Shown here one piece after another: positions 27,201 to 35,099 of a stretch of 49,253 bases of DNA. The first letter of the stretch is position 1. Each line of letters begins with the position of its first letter. Under the pieces are notes generated by a model. That model made no database searches, had not been told where the DNA came from, and saw nothing but the letters and a program-made list of their open reading frames with translations. The position numbers and the translations under genes are program-made. This DNA is from SAR324 cluster bacterium. Lineage in GTDB: Bacteria > SAR324 > NAC60-12. The stretch lies in assembly GCA_015231885.1 (NCBI GenBank), contig JADGAT010000034.1:1-49253 (forward strand). The letters run 5' to 3'.

Positions 27201-27854
27201 GAAAAAAAGCTCAAGAAAATACGCTCTCAAATGGAAAATATGAACAATATCAATCTAGGCGCTCCTGAAGAATATTCGGCATTGCAGGAGCGGATGGAAT
27301 TTTTAGGTCAGCAGTCCGATGATCTGCAAAAGGCCATCAACGACTTAAAACAATCTATTCGTGAAATCAACACCGAATCTCGCCGCCGTTTTCAGGAAAC
27401 ATTTGACCAGATCAATCAAAACTTTACAAAAATGTTTGGTATCTTATTTGAAGGAGGAGAAGCAAGGATGGTTCTTACTGAGGCAGAAGATGTTTTAGAA
27501 GCAGGAGTGGATATTATTGCGCAGCCGCCCGGTAAAAAACTGCAGAATTTGAATCTTTTATCCGGAGGAGAAAAAGCACTCACAGCCATTTCTCTCATTT
27601 TTGCTATTTTTCTTTTAAAACCCAGTCCATTTTGTTTGCTGGATGAAGTCGATGCGCCATTAGATGATGCTAATGTAGGGCGATTCAACGCGATGATCCA
27701 GCACATGACAGAAAATTCACAATTCATCATCATTACGCATAATAAAAAAACTATGGAAATTGGAGATCTATTGTATGGAGTTACTATGGAAGAACCCGGA
27801 GTTTCCAAAACCGTATCGGTACAATTCCAGGAGGCTACTGGAATGGTGAACTAG
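24276..27854 (+). CDS. smc: Chromosome partition protein SMC
   Basis: This 1192 aa SMC ATPase is for chromosome compaction and segregation. The N-terminal head has Walker A GPNGCGKSNVVDA (32-44) after SGFKSFCHPIKIEF. Long coiled coils flank a hinge at about 510-670 (MGILGVLAELVQVDPE, RLGFIALDRQ). The C-terminal head has the ABC signature LNLLSGGEKALTAISL, Walker B FCLLDEVDAPLDDANV and the D-loop region. The size and order are normal. The scpA/scpB partner genes are not in the window. A TPR gene follows after 21 bases on the same strand and may be co-transcribed. Confidence 0.96.
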   Translation: MRLKSLHMSGFKSFCHPIKIEFNQEGITVIVGPNGCGKSNVVDAIRWVLGEQSAKHLRGGGMEDVIFAGSAYQKPVGVAEVVLTFRNLEGNVLPKYRDFSEISVSRKLYRSGESVYMINKTPVRLLDVRELFMDTGIGSKSYAIIEQGKVGEIVSARPLDRRFLVEEAAGIVKFKTKRQTAEKRMGSTMQNLLRVEDILQELSRQEELLRDQVQKANVYIELKAQSERMDQQLSTLRWHKAALKEKEADAHVGQHKKSQASLLSNRQKLEAELGQLSLSLTTQGALLESVREEGFEKEKEIQDFENKRVLEQQNLKNYEEWTQQHNQELEELRVKVANFQEQMDSASHEKEVLEKQHEHLLVEVERIESSRQEESDILHALNEEVQEFQKRLLTIHTNLTNQTNQKGFLEDRMDSLHERHLRTQEQEKNNQQILQEAENKVAQTQTKINDLLTSQVDIQKRLQVLEEKISSQEKEFEANETKLQEMQYLYNKTSSRVESLEKIQNQYEDFDESVKSFLTLLQDAPEDKERMGILGVLAELVQVDPEILPKVAPAMADYLELLVIEKTEHLAEIEKFCRENKIGRLGFIALDRQNNFPLSSPQPSSGVPLNELIQFKKYEELLSKGIFGQIYLFETEEAWQKVSLFESMLEWISPHGSYHTRHGVTKIGQPRQTSLGFLERRSEIDKLTTQIKHFQSQVEELQKKQSSLKQQRFEWEHTVETEKTKQHECELELSRFRKELEHNLLDQRRTAHLGQQLQADVQQIKTDLASNRHKLFEMEENFVQLTEERKQLEAQMERQQEMIQTQRNVLERVSEELLTTRISLTEIYEQLKTRQDEVERVRQEITGSRQRLKTLENSEKELTEKIKTSQQIVSDIESRFDGLLMVRDELKHKLETQTEAYNTTTGKRSDTSTKLQELAKDLDQLMMKIHEESLRVTEQRMQREQIEQQLINMYSRTPEELSKEMEIENLQDPQLEKKLKKIRSQMENMNNINLGAPEEYSALQERMEFLGQQSDDLQKAINDLKQSIREINTESRRRFQETFDQINQNFTKMFGILFEGGEARMVLTEAEDVLEAGVDIIAQPPGKKLQNLNLLSGGEKALTAISLIFAIFLLKPSPFCLLDEVDAPLDDANVGRFNAMIQHMTENSQFIIITHNKKTMEIGDLLYGVTMEEPGVSKTVSVQFQEATGMVN

Positions 27855-27875
27855 AAAAGGGCGACAAAATAGCTT

Positions 27876-29264
27876 ATGGCAATGCTGGAGAAAGAAAGGG
27901 CGTTTCATCCTGCTGCACAATCTCAATGGAATGCGGCACTGAGGAACTTTGCAAAAAAATTGTATAATCGTGCGATGCTGAATATTCGTGAGGCTATTCG
28001 TAAAGATCCTCTCTATTTAGAGGAAGCCCATATCCAGATCAATAGCTATTTTCGCACAGGACAGCCAGAAAAAGCAGTCGCCATTGGTTTAGCAATCATT
28101 GTATTTGAACCAGAAAATTTTCGATTGATGAATCAGATAGGCAATGCCTATCGCAAAATGGAAAACTATAAAAAAGCCTTACAGATGTATCAGGGAGCAT
28201 TGAAAGTGAACCCTAAATACGCTCATGCTCGCTATAATATGGCAGCTGCCTACTTCAAGGTTCCCAAAATGGATGAGGAATTGGTTCGTCAAACAAAATT
28301 TGTAGAAAAATTTGTAATCTATCGCCGGACAGGATATCAGTTGACTTATGATGAGGCCGTCCCCAAACTTGGCAATCAAGTGATGCCCAAACATTTTCGA
28401 TATGATTCCGAAATTCCCTACAAAGAAGAAGATGTCGAAGGTGCTGAAATTTGGATTTCCCGCTTCGAAAAAAGAGCAAAAGATAATCCAGATTCCTGGC
28501 AGCATCAGTTTGATTTAGCAATATTATATGATATTGGACGTTTTGGAGAGTTGGCTCTGCGATACTATCAGGAGTCTGCAGCACTCAATCCTCTGTGCGA
28601 TTTGATTCAGAATAATCTGGCTGTTGCAATAGCAGAATATCGACAGGATTTCAAAAAAGCCAAAGAAATGTTCTTGAGTATTTTGAAAAAAGATCGCTCT
28701 AATCGTACTATTGTGCTGAATTTGGCTATTCTGCACAGGAAAATGAACAAACCATTTTCTATGCTGAAGTACTTTACTTACCTGGGCGAACTGCTGGCAA
28801 AATCTCACGGATTATTCAGTTTGGACGACATGATCCAGGCAGCGGAAGAATATTATGAGGAGGGAGAACACAATAAGGCCATTAAACTGTATGAAGCATT
28901 GCTAGATGAAAAAGATGATCCTGAATGGATGTACCGTTTGGGGGTGCTCTATCATCGAAAATTGAAACTTAAATCAGCAATTGCGTATTGGAAACAGGCA
29001 TTAGAAGCTGACCCTGATCATACAGCCTCTTTTGAGGCTCTGAATGAACAAATAGACAACCTTGAAGACGAAGCACAGCAACTGCTGGATGAAAATTTCT
29101 TATTAGACGCAGCATCTCTTCTGGAATTAGCGACATCCATTTATCCAAGGGTCAGTACTTATGAACTCTTGGCTGATATTCATGAAGAGTTGGGAGAAAA
29201 GGATCTGGCAGACCAAGCTGCTTTGAGAATTAGAGAATTGGCTGAAAACGAAAAAGTCGCTTAG
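27876..29264 (+). CDS. Tetratricopeptide-repeat protein
   Basis: The 462 aa protein is built of TPR-like helix pairs, with no signal peptide or membrane helix. Clear units include NQIGNAYRKMENYKKALQMY, which runs on into QGALKVNPKYAHARYNMAAA. NKAIKLYEALLDEKDD, WMYRLGVLYHRKLKLKSAIA and ALEADPDHTASFEALNEQ are others. The last part (AASLLELATSIYPRVSTYEL) also fits a repeat. TPR proteins scaffold protein complexes; no partner can be inferred beyond its place 21 bases after smc. The TAG stop lies within the first bases of palindromic repeat C. Confidence 0.82.
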   Translation: MAMLEKERAFHPAAQSQWNAALRNFAKKLYNRAMLNIREAIRKDPLYLEEAHIQINSYFRTGQPEKAVAIGLAIIVFEPENFRLMNQIGNAYRKMENYKKALQMYQGALKVNPKYAHARYNMAAAYFKVPKMDEELVRQTKFVEKFVIYRRTGYQLTYDEAVPKLGNQVMPKHFRYDSEIPYKEEDVEGAEIWISRFEKRAKDNPDSWQHQFDLAILYDIGRFGELALRYYQESAALNPLCDLIQNNLAVAIAEYRQDFKKAKEMFLSILKKDRSNRTIVLNLAILHRKMNKPFSMLKYFTYLGELLAKSHGLFSLDDMIQAAEEYYEEGEHNKAIKLYEALLDEKDDPEWMYRLGVLYHRKLKLKSAIAYWKQALEADPDHTASFEALNEQIDNLEDEAQQLLDENFLLDAASLLELATSIYPRVSTYELLADIHEELGEKDLADQAALRIRELAENEKVA

Positions 29265-29426
29265 GAAGGCGAAAATAATAATATGCGAAAGTTAGGCCGG
29301 ATTTTCATCGAGATTCAAGGCTTTTTATCGGGCGCATAGCAGGCTATGTAACCGGTAAAGCAATGCAGAAGATCGTTGAAAAAAAAGACAAGTAAAGTTG
29401 TCAGTTATTGTTTGATCATTCCTTGG
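29261..29426. repeat. Long palindromic repeat, copy C
   Basis: About 166 bp follow the TPR gene and include its stop codon. The apex CATAGC-AG-GCTATG is at 29335-29348. TTTTCATCGA on the left pairs with a sequence reading TTTTCAACGA on the opposite strand of the right arm, and weaker pairing extends to both ends. The plus strand carries TCAAGGC and AAAAAGACAAGT, shared with the minus strand of copies A and B. No reading frame of note lies inside. Confidence 0.72.
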
Positions 29427-29456
29427 AACAGAATCTCATGAATCAGAGAGGTGCAC

Positions 29457-29849
29457 TTGACAGAACGGCATGAAAAACGATGTGACTTCCATCACCGTTT
29501 ATCAATTACTTATCATCAAAAAATTGCTCTAGAATCCGAAAATCAATTTGGAAGAGGTGCGGTGCTGGACTGGTCGGCCCATGGCTTGAAAATTTCGAGC
29601 AGCATTCCTTTTCAAGAAGAGACCCCGTATCACGTTCGTTTTCATGTCGAAAAAAATAATGGGTTGACCAGCATGAAAAAATATATAAGCCGTGAGGGGC
29701 AAGTTCGGTGGGTCCGGGAGAAAGAAAATCAATGGTATGTTGGAATTCTATTGAACCAAGAGTTGGTAAAGTTGGATGAGTACATTCTAGAAGAAGATTC
29801 CTGCTATGTTTTTTTTATGCCTAAGGAAAGCACTTCCGAAAAGGTCTAG
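29457..29849 (+). CDS. PilZ-domain protein
   Basis: The protein has about 130 aa. An N-terminal EKRCDFHHRLSITY and the later VLDWSAHGLKISS (DxSxxG as DWSAHG) match a PilZ domain, although the first motif is looser than RxxxR. Beta strands follow (YHVRFHVEKNN, EGQVRWVREKENQWYVGILL). The start is uncertain. The TTG at 29457 has AGAGG five bases upstream; the GTG two codons earlier overlaps that site. It ends one base before the ATG of the racemase-like gene, so the pair is surely co-translated. It is predicted to sense c-di-GMP. Confidence 0.75.
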   Translation: MTERHEKRCDFHHRLSITYHQKIALESENQFGRGAVLDWSAHGLKISSSIPFQEETPYHVRFHVEKNNGLTSMKKYISREGQVRWVREKENQWYVGILLNQELVKLDEYILEEDSCYVFFMPKESTSEKV

Positions 29850-30737
29850 ATGAAGATCGTCATTACCGATTCAGGCCTCGGAGGATTGTCCATCTGTGCC
29901 TTTCTGGCCAATTACCTAAAATACTCGAATTTTACAAAAAGTATTGAAATCGTTTATGTGAATGCCGTTCCCAGAGACGACCTCGGCTATAATCAGATGC
30001 AAAGCCGCCAACAAAAAGTAGAAACATTCAACGATACTTTGTATGGAATTCAACATTGGTACCAGCCTGATTTTATTTTGATCGCCTGTAATACTTTGTC
30101 GACCCTTGTTCAAGACACCTCTTTTGCAAAAAATGAGTCGGTCTCAATTGAAGAAATCATCCATATTGGAGTAGATCTCATTCTTCAACATCTCTCTGAA
30201 AGCCACGCCTCTGGAGTCTTTATCTTTGCTACCGACACAACCATTGAAGATCAGATTTATACCAGACAATTGGGAAATTATGGTATTGCTGAGAAACGTA
30301 TGGTTTCTCAAGCATTTACTGGTGTTGCTACTATGATTTCTAATGATCCGGAAGGCAAAAAAGTGTATCAGGAAATCAAAAAATTCATCATGGAGGCACA
30401 TCAAAAAATGAAGCAGGATTTTCTTCCCATGTACGCTTTTTTAGGCTGTACTCACTATGGTTATCGAAAAACCTTCTTTAAGCAGGCTTTTGCTGAACTT
30501 GGATATAACGATGTCACCATTTTGAACCCAAACGAATGTGCCTTTCGACATGTGCTCTTCTCGCAAAATCAAAATAGCTCAGGCGATAGAGAGCCGACAC
30601 ATCTTACCATTGAATTTGCATCACGTTATGCCCTACCCGAGAAAGAGATTAGCACCCTGTCGCAATTTTTAGCACCATACTCTTCGCAAACCGTACACGC
30701 ACTGCAAAATTATACCCTCAAATCAAATTTATTCTAA
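29850..30737 (+). CDS. Glutamate/aspartate racemase-family protein (MurI-like)
   Basis: The 295 aa product has the Asp/Glu racemase fold signatures. ITDSGLGGLSI starts near residue 5. LIACNTLST carries one catalytic Cys (C80), and AFLGCTHYGYRK carries the second (C200). MurI makes D-glutamate for peptidoglycan. The region after the first strand differs from typical MurI (NAVPRDDLGYNQMQSRQQK instead of a GDTARxPYG-like stretch). The substrate may therefore be another amino acid or a related compound. Its ATG follows the PilZ stop directly, with AAAAGG upstream, and the next gene begins one base after its stop. Confidence 0.75.
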   Translation: MKIVITDSGLGGLSICAFLANYLKYSNFTKSIEIVYVNAVPRDDLGYNQMQSRQQKVETFNDTLYGIQHWYQPDFILIACNTLSTLVQDTSFAKNESVSIEEIIHIGVDLILQHLSESHASGVFIFATDTTIEDQIYTRQLGNYGIAEKRMVSQAFTGVATMISNDPEGKKVYQEIKKFIMEAHQKMKQDFLPMYAFLGCTHYGYRKTFFKQAFAELGYNDVTILNPNECAFRHVLFSQNQNSSGDREPTHLTIEFASRYALPEKEISTLSQFLAPYSSQTVHALQNYTLKSNLF

Positions 30738-30738
30738 C

Positions 30739-32259
30739 ATGCAGCCAACATTACTATCCAATCTTTGGGAGACTCACCAGTCGACAATCCAAAAATTTTC
30801 CAATAGAAATGCGTTTCTTGCGCTCAATCTGCCAAATGATCCCAAAATGATTCAATGCGATGGTTCTGTACTGTTTCAGATTATCCAGGAATGGATGCTT
30901 TCTCATTCCGTAGAATTTTTTTTCCTATTCTTGAATCGCCAACGGAAAGAGCTTTGGAAAGAAGTTCCGGTCTATCAAGATTATCAAGAATTGATATGTT
31001 TTCAGTCTGGATCCGAGGTTCTCACAGGCTGTGTTTGGAAAGAAAGCCTTTGCAGCACATCAGCCATTCAGAACAAACTCCAGGCAAACCTTGATCGTCC
31101 TTTACAAACAATTGCAAAACAACAGAATACAGCGGTGCTTTCTTCTCACCATCCCCTTGCACTAGACCCGGTTCATATTCCAAAACCATGGGGTTATGAA
31201 GCCTGGTACACTGGAGTAGAAAAAAGAGGAGTGGTCCAAATTTCAGACACTCATGGTTCTACTGAATTACCCTATGCCCTGTCTCTGTTTCATTCTCATT
31301 ATTTAAAAAATAATTCATCTGATTTAATACTTTTAAAAACCTTGAATCCTGTCCCTCAAGAAATATTGGGAGATCTTTATTTGGAAATGCACGAAAAGAA
31401 GTGGGAAGTTTATCTAGTTACCGATATAGATCATGAAGCTTGGCCAACTGGAACAGGAATTATCAAGGCCGGTTTGAACAGGAGCAAAGTGCAATGGTAT
31501 CAGGAAAAACACGGAGACCATTGGGAGAAAGCATACCTGAAGGATTTTGAGAGCGAAATCTCCATCTATGAAAAAGTTCGACGGAATATTGATTTACAAC
31601 TGGATGAAGAACGAGAGGCACGAGGTATTGGATTAAATGCACCACTGAGTCCAGAATTGACTGAAAAACTGCAGAAAACTATTTCAAATAATGAACGAGA
31701 ATTAGAGAAGGAACTGCGTGAGAAAGTTTATGAATTTGTAGGAAACTGTGAGGTCAAAGTGGGAGATGTTGTCACTTTTCCTACCCACCAAATGCACTCT
31801 CTGCAGCATGGCATTAAAGTGATTGAATTCCAGACACCCCATTATGAAAGGCTGATTGTGATGTTTGGACAGAAGGTACTCAATCAAAATCATTGGGATA
31901 CAAAAAAAGCAGTTTCTATCATTACGCCAGAGGTCTATCAGATTCCGGATTTAGAAGAATTGGAAAGGACGGAAAAATTTTGCAGTCAGCGTTTTGTGAA
32001 TTTTCCGGATTTTACAGCAGACCGGATTACTATTGAACCCAATGAAGAGTACTCTGATCAGACTGGGGAGTGTTATCATCTTCTGATTGGTGTTTCAGGA
32101 GAGGGGACGCTGCATTTCTCCGCAAATACAACGCCCCTCGCTTCACCCTCCTTGCAACCTGAAAAAGGGGTTTTTGTGCCAGTATCCCTCCAGCACTATA
32201 CGATTAAGAATTCCTCCACAATGCCGCTCGTATATTTGAAAGCAATGCCGCAGTTTTAA
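30739..32259 (+). CDS. Phosphomannose isomerase-like cupin protein
   Basis: The 506 aa product resembles class I mannose-6-phosphate isomerases, with KPWGYEAWYTG near 149-159. EMHEKKWE (216-223) could supply metal ligands E216, H218 and E223. TFPTHQMHSLQHGIKVIEFQ (347-366) fits the second cupin strand with His ligands. The protein is longer than E. coli ManA and has an unrelated N-terminal stretch of about 145 aa, so the exact sugar is uncertain. If it is a true isomerase it would feed mannose-6-phosphate towards GDP-mannose, the substrate of the epimerase at 43.8 kb. It begins one base after the racemase-like gene. Confidence 0.7.
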   Translation: MQPTLLSNLWETHQSTIQKFSNRNAFLALNLPNDPKMIQCDGSVLFQIIQEWMLSHSVEFFFLFLNRQRKELWKEVPVYQDYQELICFQSGSEVLTGCVWKESLCSTSAIQNKLQANLDRPLQTIAKQQNTAVLSSHHPLALDPVHIPKPWGYEAWYTGVEKRGVVQISDTHGSTELPYALSLFHSHYLKNNSSDLILLKTLNPVPQEILGDLYLEMHEKKWEVYLVTDIDHEAWPTGTGIIKAGLNRSKVQWYQEKHGDHWEKAYLKDFESEISIYEKVRRNIDLQLDEEREARGIGLNAPLSPELTEKLQKTISNNERELEKELREKVYEFVGNCEVKVGDVVTFPTHQMHSLQHGIKVIEFQTPHYERLIVMFGQKVLNQNHWDTKKAVSIITPEVYQIPDLEELERTEKFCSQRFVNFPDFTADRITIEPNEEYSDQTGECYHLLIGVSGEGTLHFSANTTPLASPSLQPEKGVFVPVSLQHYTIKNSSTMPLVYLKAMPQF

Positions 32260-32262
32260 AAA

Positions 32263-34290
32263 TTACCGGTGGTTGGCATACACCATTTTATAGTCAGACC
32301 ACAGTTTACGATAAACATTTTTAAACAGAAAATATTCTTTTTTGTCCAGAGCATAAACAGTGACCCACACATTTTCATCATAAAAGTTCTTGCGGCTTTT
32401 TTCTAATTCGACTTCCCGATTGAATTGATCAATACTAACAATTCTTCCCTTTGGGTAATCGTTGAATTCCCCTTTGGTTGGATCTGTACGGCGGTAAACT
32501 TTTACCGTCTTTTTGTCAATTGGTTGAATCACGCGATAAACCACCCCTTTGGAAAGAATCAAACGGTCTCCAACATCCGTATTCAACACCACCCCTTTTT
32601 CTGCTTTCTTCATAGAAACTTTGACTTCAGTTCTAGGTTTTTTATCGGACAAAAAGATAGTTTTGTGATCATATCCGGGTGCTGCAACACTCAGCTGGAG
32701 GTTGGCTGTTGGACTCAAAACCTGGTACAATCCTTTTTTTTGTTTAGATACAAAACCTTCACTGCTGGAAACATTGGCTGACATCGGTTTGCCCGCTTCA
32801 TTCAAGACTTTGACTTGTACTTTATGAGTATAAGTAGACATTGGATTTGTTTTCAGCTGATAACTTGCCTGAAGAATTCGTTGTTGCTGCTTAGGTTCAG
32901 GGAGTTCAACGGTTTGTGTGATGTATCCAGGTGCAGCCAGTAAAGCTTTTTTTGAATCGGCAAAAGCTTCCAGCAAGGCAATTCCTTTTTCATCAGTCCG
33001 CGTGGTTTTTGAATTGTCTCCCAGAATGGTAACTACAGCACCAATAATCGGTTGCTCTTTTCGATCACTGACTTGAATGGAAAAAGTCTGATTTTGCTGG
33101 GACTGTAACGTGATTTGATAATTCGTTTGTTTTTCTGGAAACAGAGTTAATTGTTGAGCTTTATAGCCTGTTGCTTTTACTGTTAATTTCAATTCTGATT
33201 CATTGGTGTATAATCGATAGATTCCAGATTTTTCTTTTTGGACGGCAACATTTGTTTCTGTTTCCAAACCTGCTGTAACCGGATTATTCTGCTCGTCCAA
33301 TGTTTTAATATTCAGTGTATACTTAAATATATCGGCATTTTTTTTCAAAAACACTTGATAATGATTACCATTCTTTTCTTTATTCACCAAAACCACATTC
33401 TGAGGAAAATATTGAGGTGCATTTATTTTTAGCTCATTTTGGTCTTTTCTGGAAAATACCTGAAAACTGCCCAGTGCGTTTTTGATGACAGCTCCCTGGT
33501 CAATCGATAAATCAACATCATCTAAGGCTTTTTTAGAGATTGCTTTCGGTGCATCACTAGCCACTCCTGTTTCTTCCAGGCTGGAATAGTGAGCATTTTC
33601 CCCTGCGTCAAAAACAGAAATTTGAAATTGATAGGGAAAGTTCAAGTTAGGCTGTTTGGTCAATTTGATAACGGAAGCACTTGCGTCATAATTGACATCA
33701 AATTGTGGCACATAACCTGGGGCAGAAACACTAAACAAATTTTGCTGATTTGAGCCCCTGACTATCAGAGGATACGCTTCCTCAAGAGGATCATACTGAA
33801 AAGATTGTGCTGGTGTTTCTGAAGTAAGCGTGACCAGTGCATTTGTAATGGGGTGATTTTGTTCATCAATCACCGAAATCAATTTTACTGTTTGTCCCAA
33901 TGCATTCGATGTTTCTTGTCCTGCAGCTTCTAAGATAAACACCTGCTTGTGATTTTTTTTCTCTCCAGACATCTTTTCCAGAGAAAATGTTTGGGTAAAA
34001 TGATTCGTTGCAGAGACTGTCACGGCATCCAAAGAATGCTTTGTCCGAAAACGGGCAATGCCTTCTTCATCTGTATGAAAAGAAAGTTGTTTTCCCTGAT
34101 CGGTTGCCCAGACTACAGCTTCTTTCAGCGGTTTTAAATTTCCTTGCTTGCTTTTGACACTAAGTTGATATTCATACTTACCGATATTACTGCTGGAGCT
34201 GACTGCAAAGATGAGGAATAAAAATCCCACGACTGCAATGGACTCCAAAATAACCAGTAATGTTGTGACCAGTGATCCTTGCTGTTTCAT
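32263..34290 (-). CDS. Single-span membrane protein with periplasmic carboxypeptidase-regulatory-like repeats
   Basis: The 675 aa protein has one N-terminal membrane helix (about 7-30) with an acidic residue, E16, inside it. The rest should be periplasmic. It shows repeated beta-sandwich units of the CarboxypepD_reg type, for example PLKEAVVWATDQGKQLSFHT, IGAVVTILGDNSKTTRTDEK and KPMSANVSSSEGFVSKQK. Each unit contains an A/SPGY- or ATGY-like turn (SAPGYVPQF, KATGYKAQQ, AAPGYITQT, AAPGYDHKT). The start has AAGG seven bases upstream. It is last in a run of minus-strand envelope genes. The architecture recalls GldM/PorM, although sequence similarity is not evident. No enzyme motif is seen. Confidence 0.7.
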   Translation of the reverse strand: MKQQGSLVTTLLVILESIAVVGFLFLIFAVSSSSNIGKYEYQLSVKSKQGNLKPLKEAVVWATDQGKQLSFHTDEEGIARFRTKHSLDAVTVSATNHFTQTFSLEKMSGEKKNHKQVFILEAAGQETSNALGQTVKLISVIDEQNHPITNALVTLTSETPAQSFQYDPLEEAYPLIVRGSNQQNLFSVSAPGYVPQFDVNYDASASVIKLTKQPNLNFPYQFQISVFDAGENAHYSSLEETGVASDAPKAISKKALDDVDLSIDQGAVIKNALGSFQVFSRKDQNELKINAPQYFPQNVVLVNKEKNGNHYQVFLKKNADIFKYTLNIKTLDEQNNPVTAGLETETNVAVQKEKSGIYRLYTNESELKLTVKATGYKAQQLTLFPEKQTNYQITLQSQQNQTFSIQVSDRKEQPIIGAVVTILGDNSKTTRTDEKGIALLEAFADSKKALLAAPGYITQTVELPEPKQQQRILQASYQLKTNPMSTYTHKVQVKVLNEAGKPMSANVSSSEGFVSKQKKGLYQVLSPTANLQLSVAAPGYDHKTIFLSDKKPRTEVKVSMKKAEKGVVLNTDVGDRLILSKGVVYRVIQPIDKKTVKVYRRTDPTKGEFNDYPKGRIVSIDQFNREVELEKSRKNFYDENVWVTVYALDKKEYFLFKNVYRKLWSDYKMVYANHR

Positions 34291-34327
34291 GGTGAACCTT
34301 CTTGATAGTTATGGTTGTATTAGATTA

Positions 34328-34885
34328 TTAAGCAGATTTGCGTTCTACCGAGTTGTGATTAGGCTGCAGTGCTTGTTGTAATCCAGTTCGAATGCCCTCA
34401 GCAATTCCATCAGAAATTGCTCGGGAGACTGTGACAGAAATTTGATTCTCTAAGAGAGCCAGGTCCTTTTCAGACGGCATGCCAGGGCGCATGATCCGCA
34501 CATTGTCTGGAAAGGTTTGTTCATCTTCCTCTCGCATTAGTTGATTGACTTGTCCCAGCAAATATCCAAAAAGCCCTGCAACCAGTGGTAATCCATAGTG
34601 CAGATTGGGAATTTCTCCGTTTTGGACCGCTAAAAATATATCTTCGGCCGCCATGCCAAACAGTAAAACAAGGTTCAGTGTCAGGCCCAGCAATGCAGAA
34701 ATCACCGTCATGCGACCATGCTGATAAATGGCAAAAAACGCACCTGCCAACCCTGTCACAATCAATGGAATGGCATACATAATTTCTTCTACTGCGAGAA
34801 ATCCTCCCCCAGTCAGAATAATGGTTAAGTACACAATAACTCCAACTCTGATGGAAACAGGAGTGTTTTTGAACTCGTTCATCAT
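34328..34885 (-). CDS. Four-helix membrane protein, unknown function
   Basis: The 185 aa protein has four hydrophobic segments at about 14-32, 36-54, 60-80 and 93-111. A cytosolic tail of about 70 aa follows, with a helical end (LALLENQISVTVSRAISDGI). Adjacent glutamates E33 and E34 lie at the end of the first helix. No family is recognised. An AAAGG precedes the ATG. It is 37 bases ahead of the single-span periplasmic-repeat gene and probably functions with it. A role as a channel or motor subunit is only a hypothesis from architecture. Confidence 0.62.
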   Translation of the reverse strand: MMNEFKNTPVSIRVGVIVYLTIILTGGGFLAVEEIMYAIPLIVTGLAGAFFAIYQHGRMTVISALLGLTLNLVLLFGMAAEDIFLAVQNGEIPNLHYGLPLVAGLFGYLLGQVNQLMREEDEQTFPDNVRIMRPGMPSEKDLALLENQISVTVSRAISDGIAEGIRTGLQQALQPNHNSVERKSA

Positions 34886-34932
34886 AGTGACCTTTCTGTA
34901 ATAACCTGTGTTAAGGGATGCAATCGATATGC

Positions 34933-34957
34933 TACGGAAACAAGATGGTTTTCCGTA
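34933..34957. promoter_or_regulatory. Hairpin upstream of the four-helix membrane protein gene
   Basis: TACGGAAA and TTTCCGTA form a perfect 8-bp stem with a 9-base loop, about 48 bases upstream of the gene start at 34885. With the terminator-like hairpin at 35055-35089 it marks a break of 214 bases between two minus-strand genes. It could be an operator or leader hairpin. Confidence 0.35.
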
Positions 34958-35054
34958 CTCGAGATTCAGAATTGCTATTGGTTTGTCATAGGATCAAGTA
35001 ATGCAGAGAGCATGCCCTGACCTTCTAGAGAAAAGGGAAGATAATATAAAGAAT

Positions 35055-35089
35055 GCATCTTGCAGAAAAGGAAGGAATCCGCAAGATGC
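35055..35089 (-). terminator. Terminator-like hairpin after the lipoprotein gene
   Basis: GCATCTTGC and GCAAGATGC form a perfect 9-bp stem with a 17-base loop, 11 bases after the stop of the lipoprotein gene. On the minus strand the stem is followed by a short T-containing run (ATTCTTTAT). The loop is long and the T-run imperfect, so termination may be partial. Confidence 0.5.
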
Positions 35090-35099
35090 GTAGATACTG

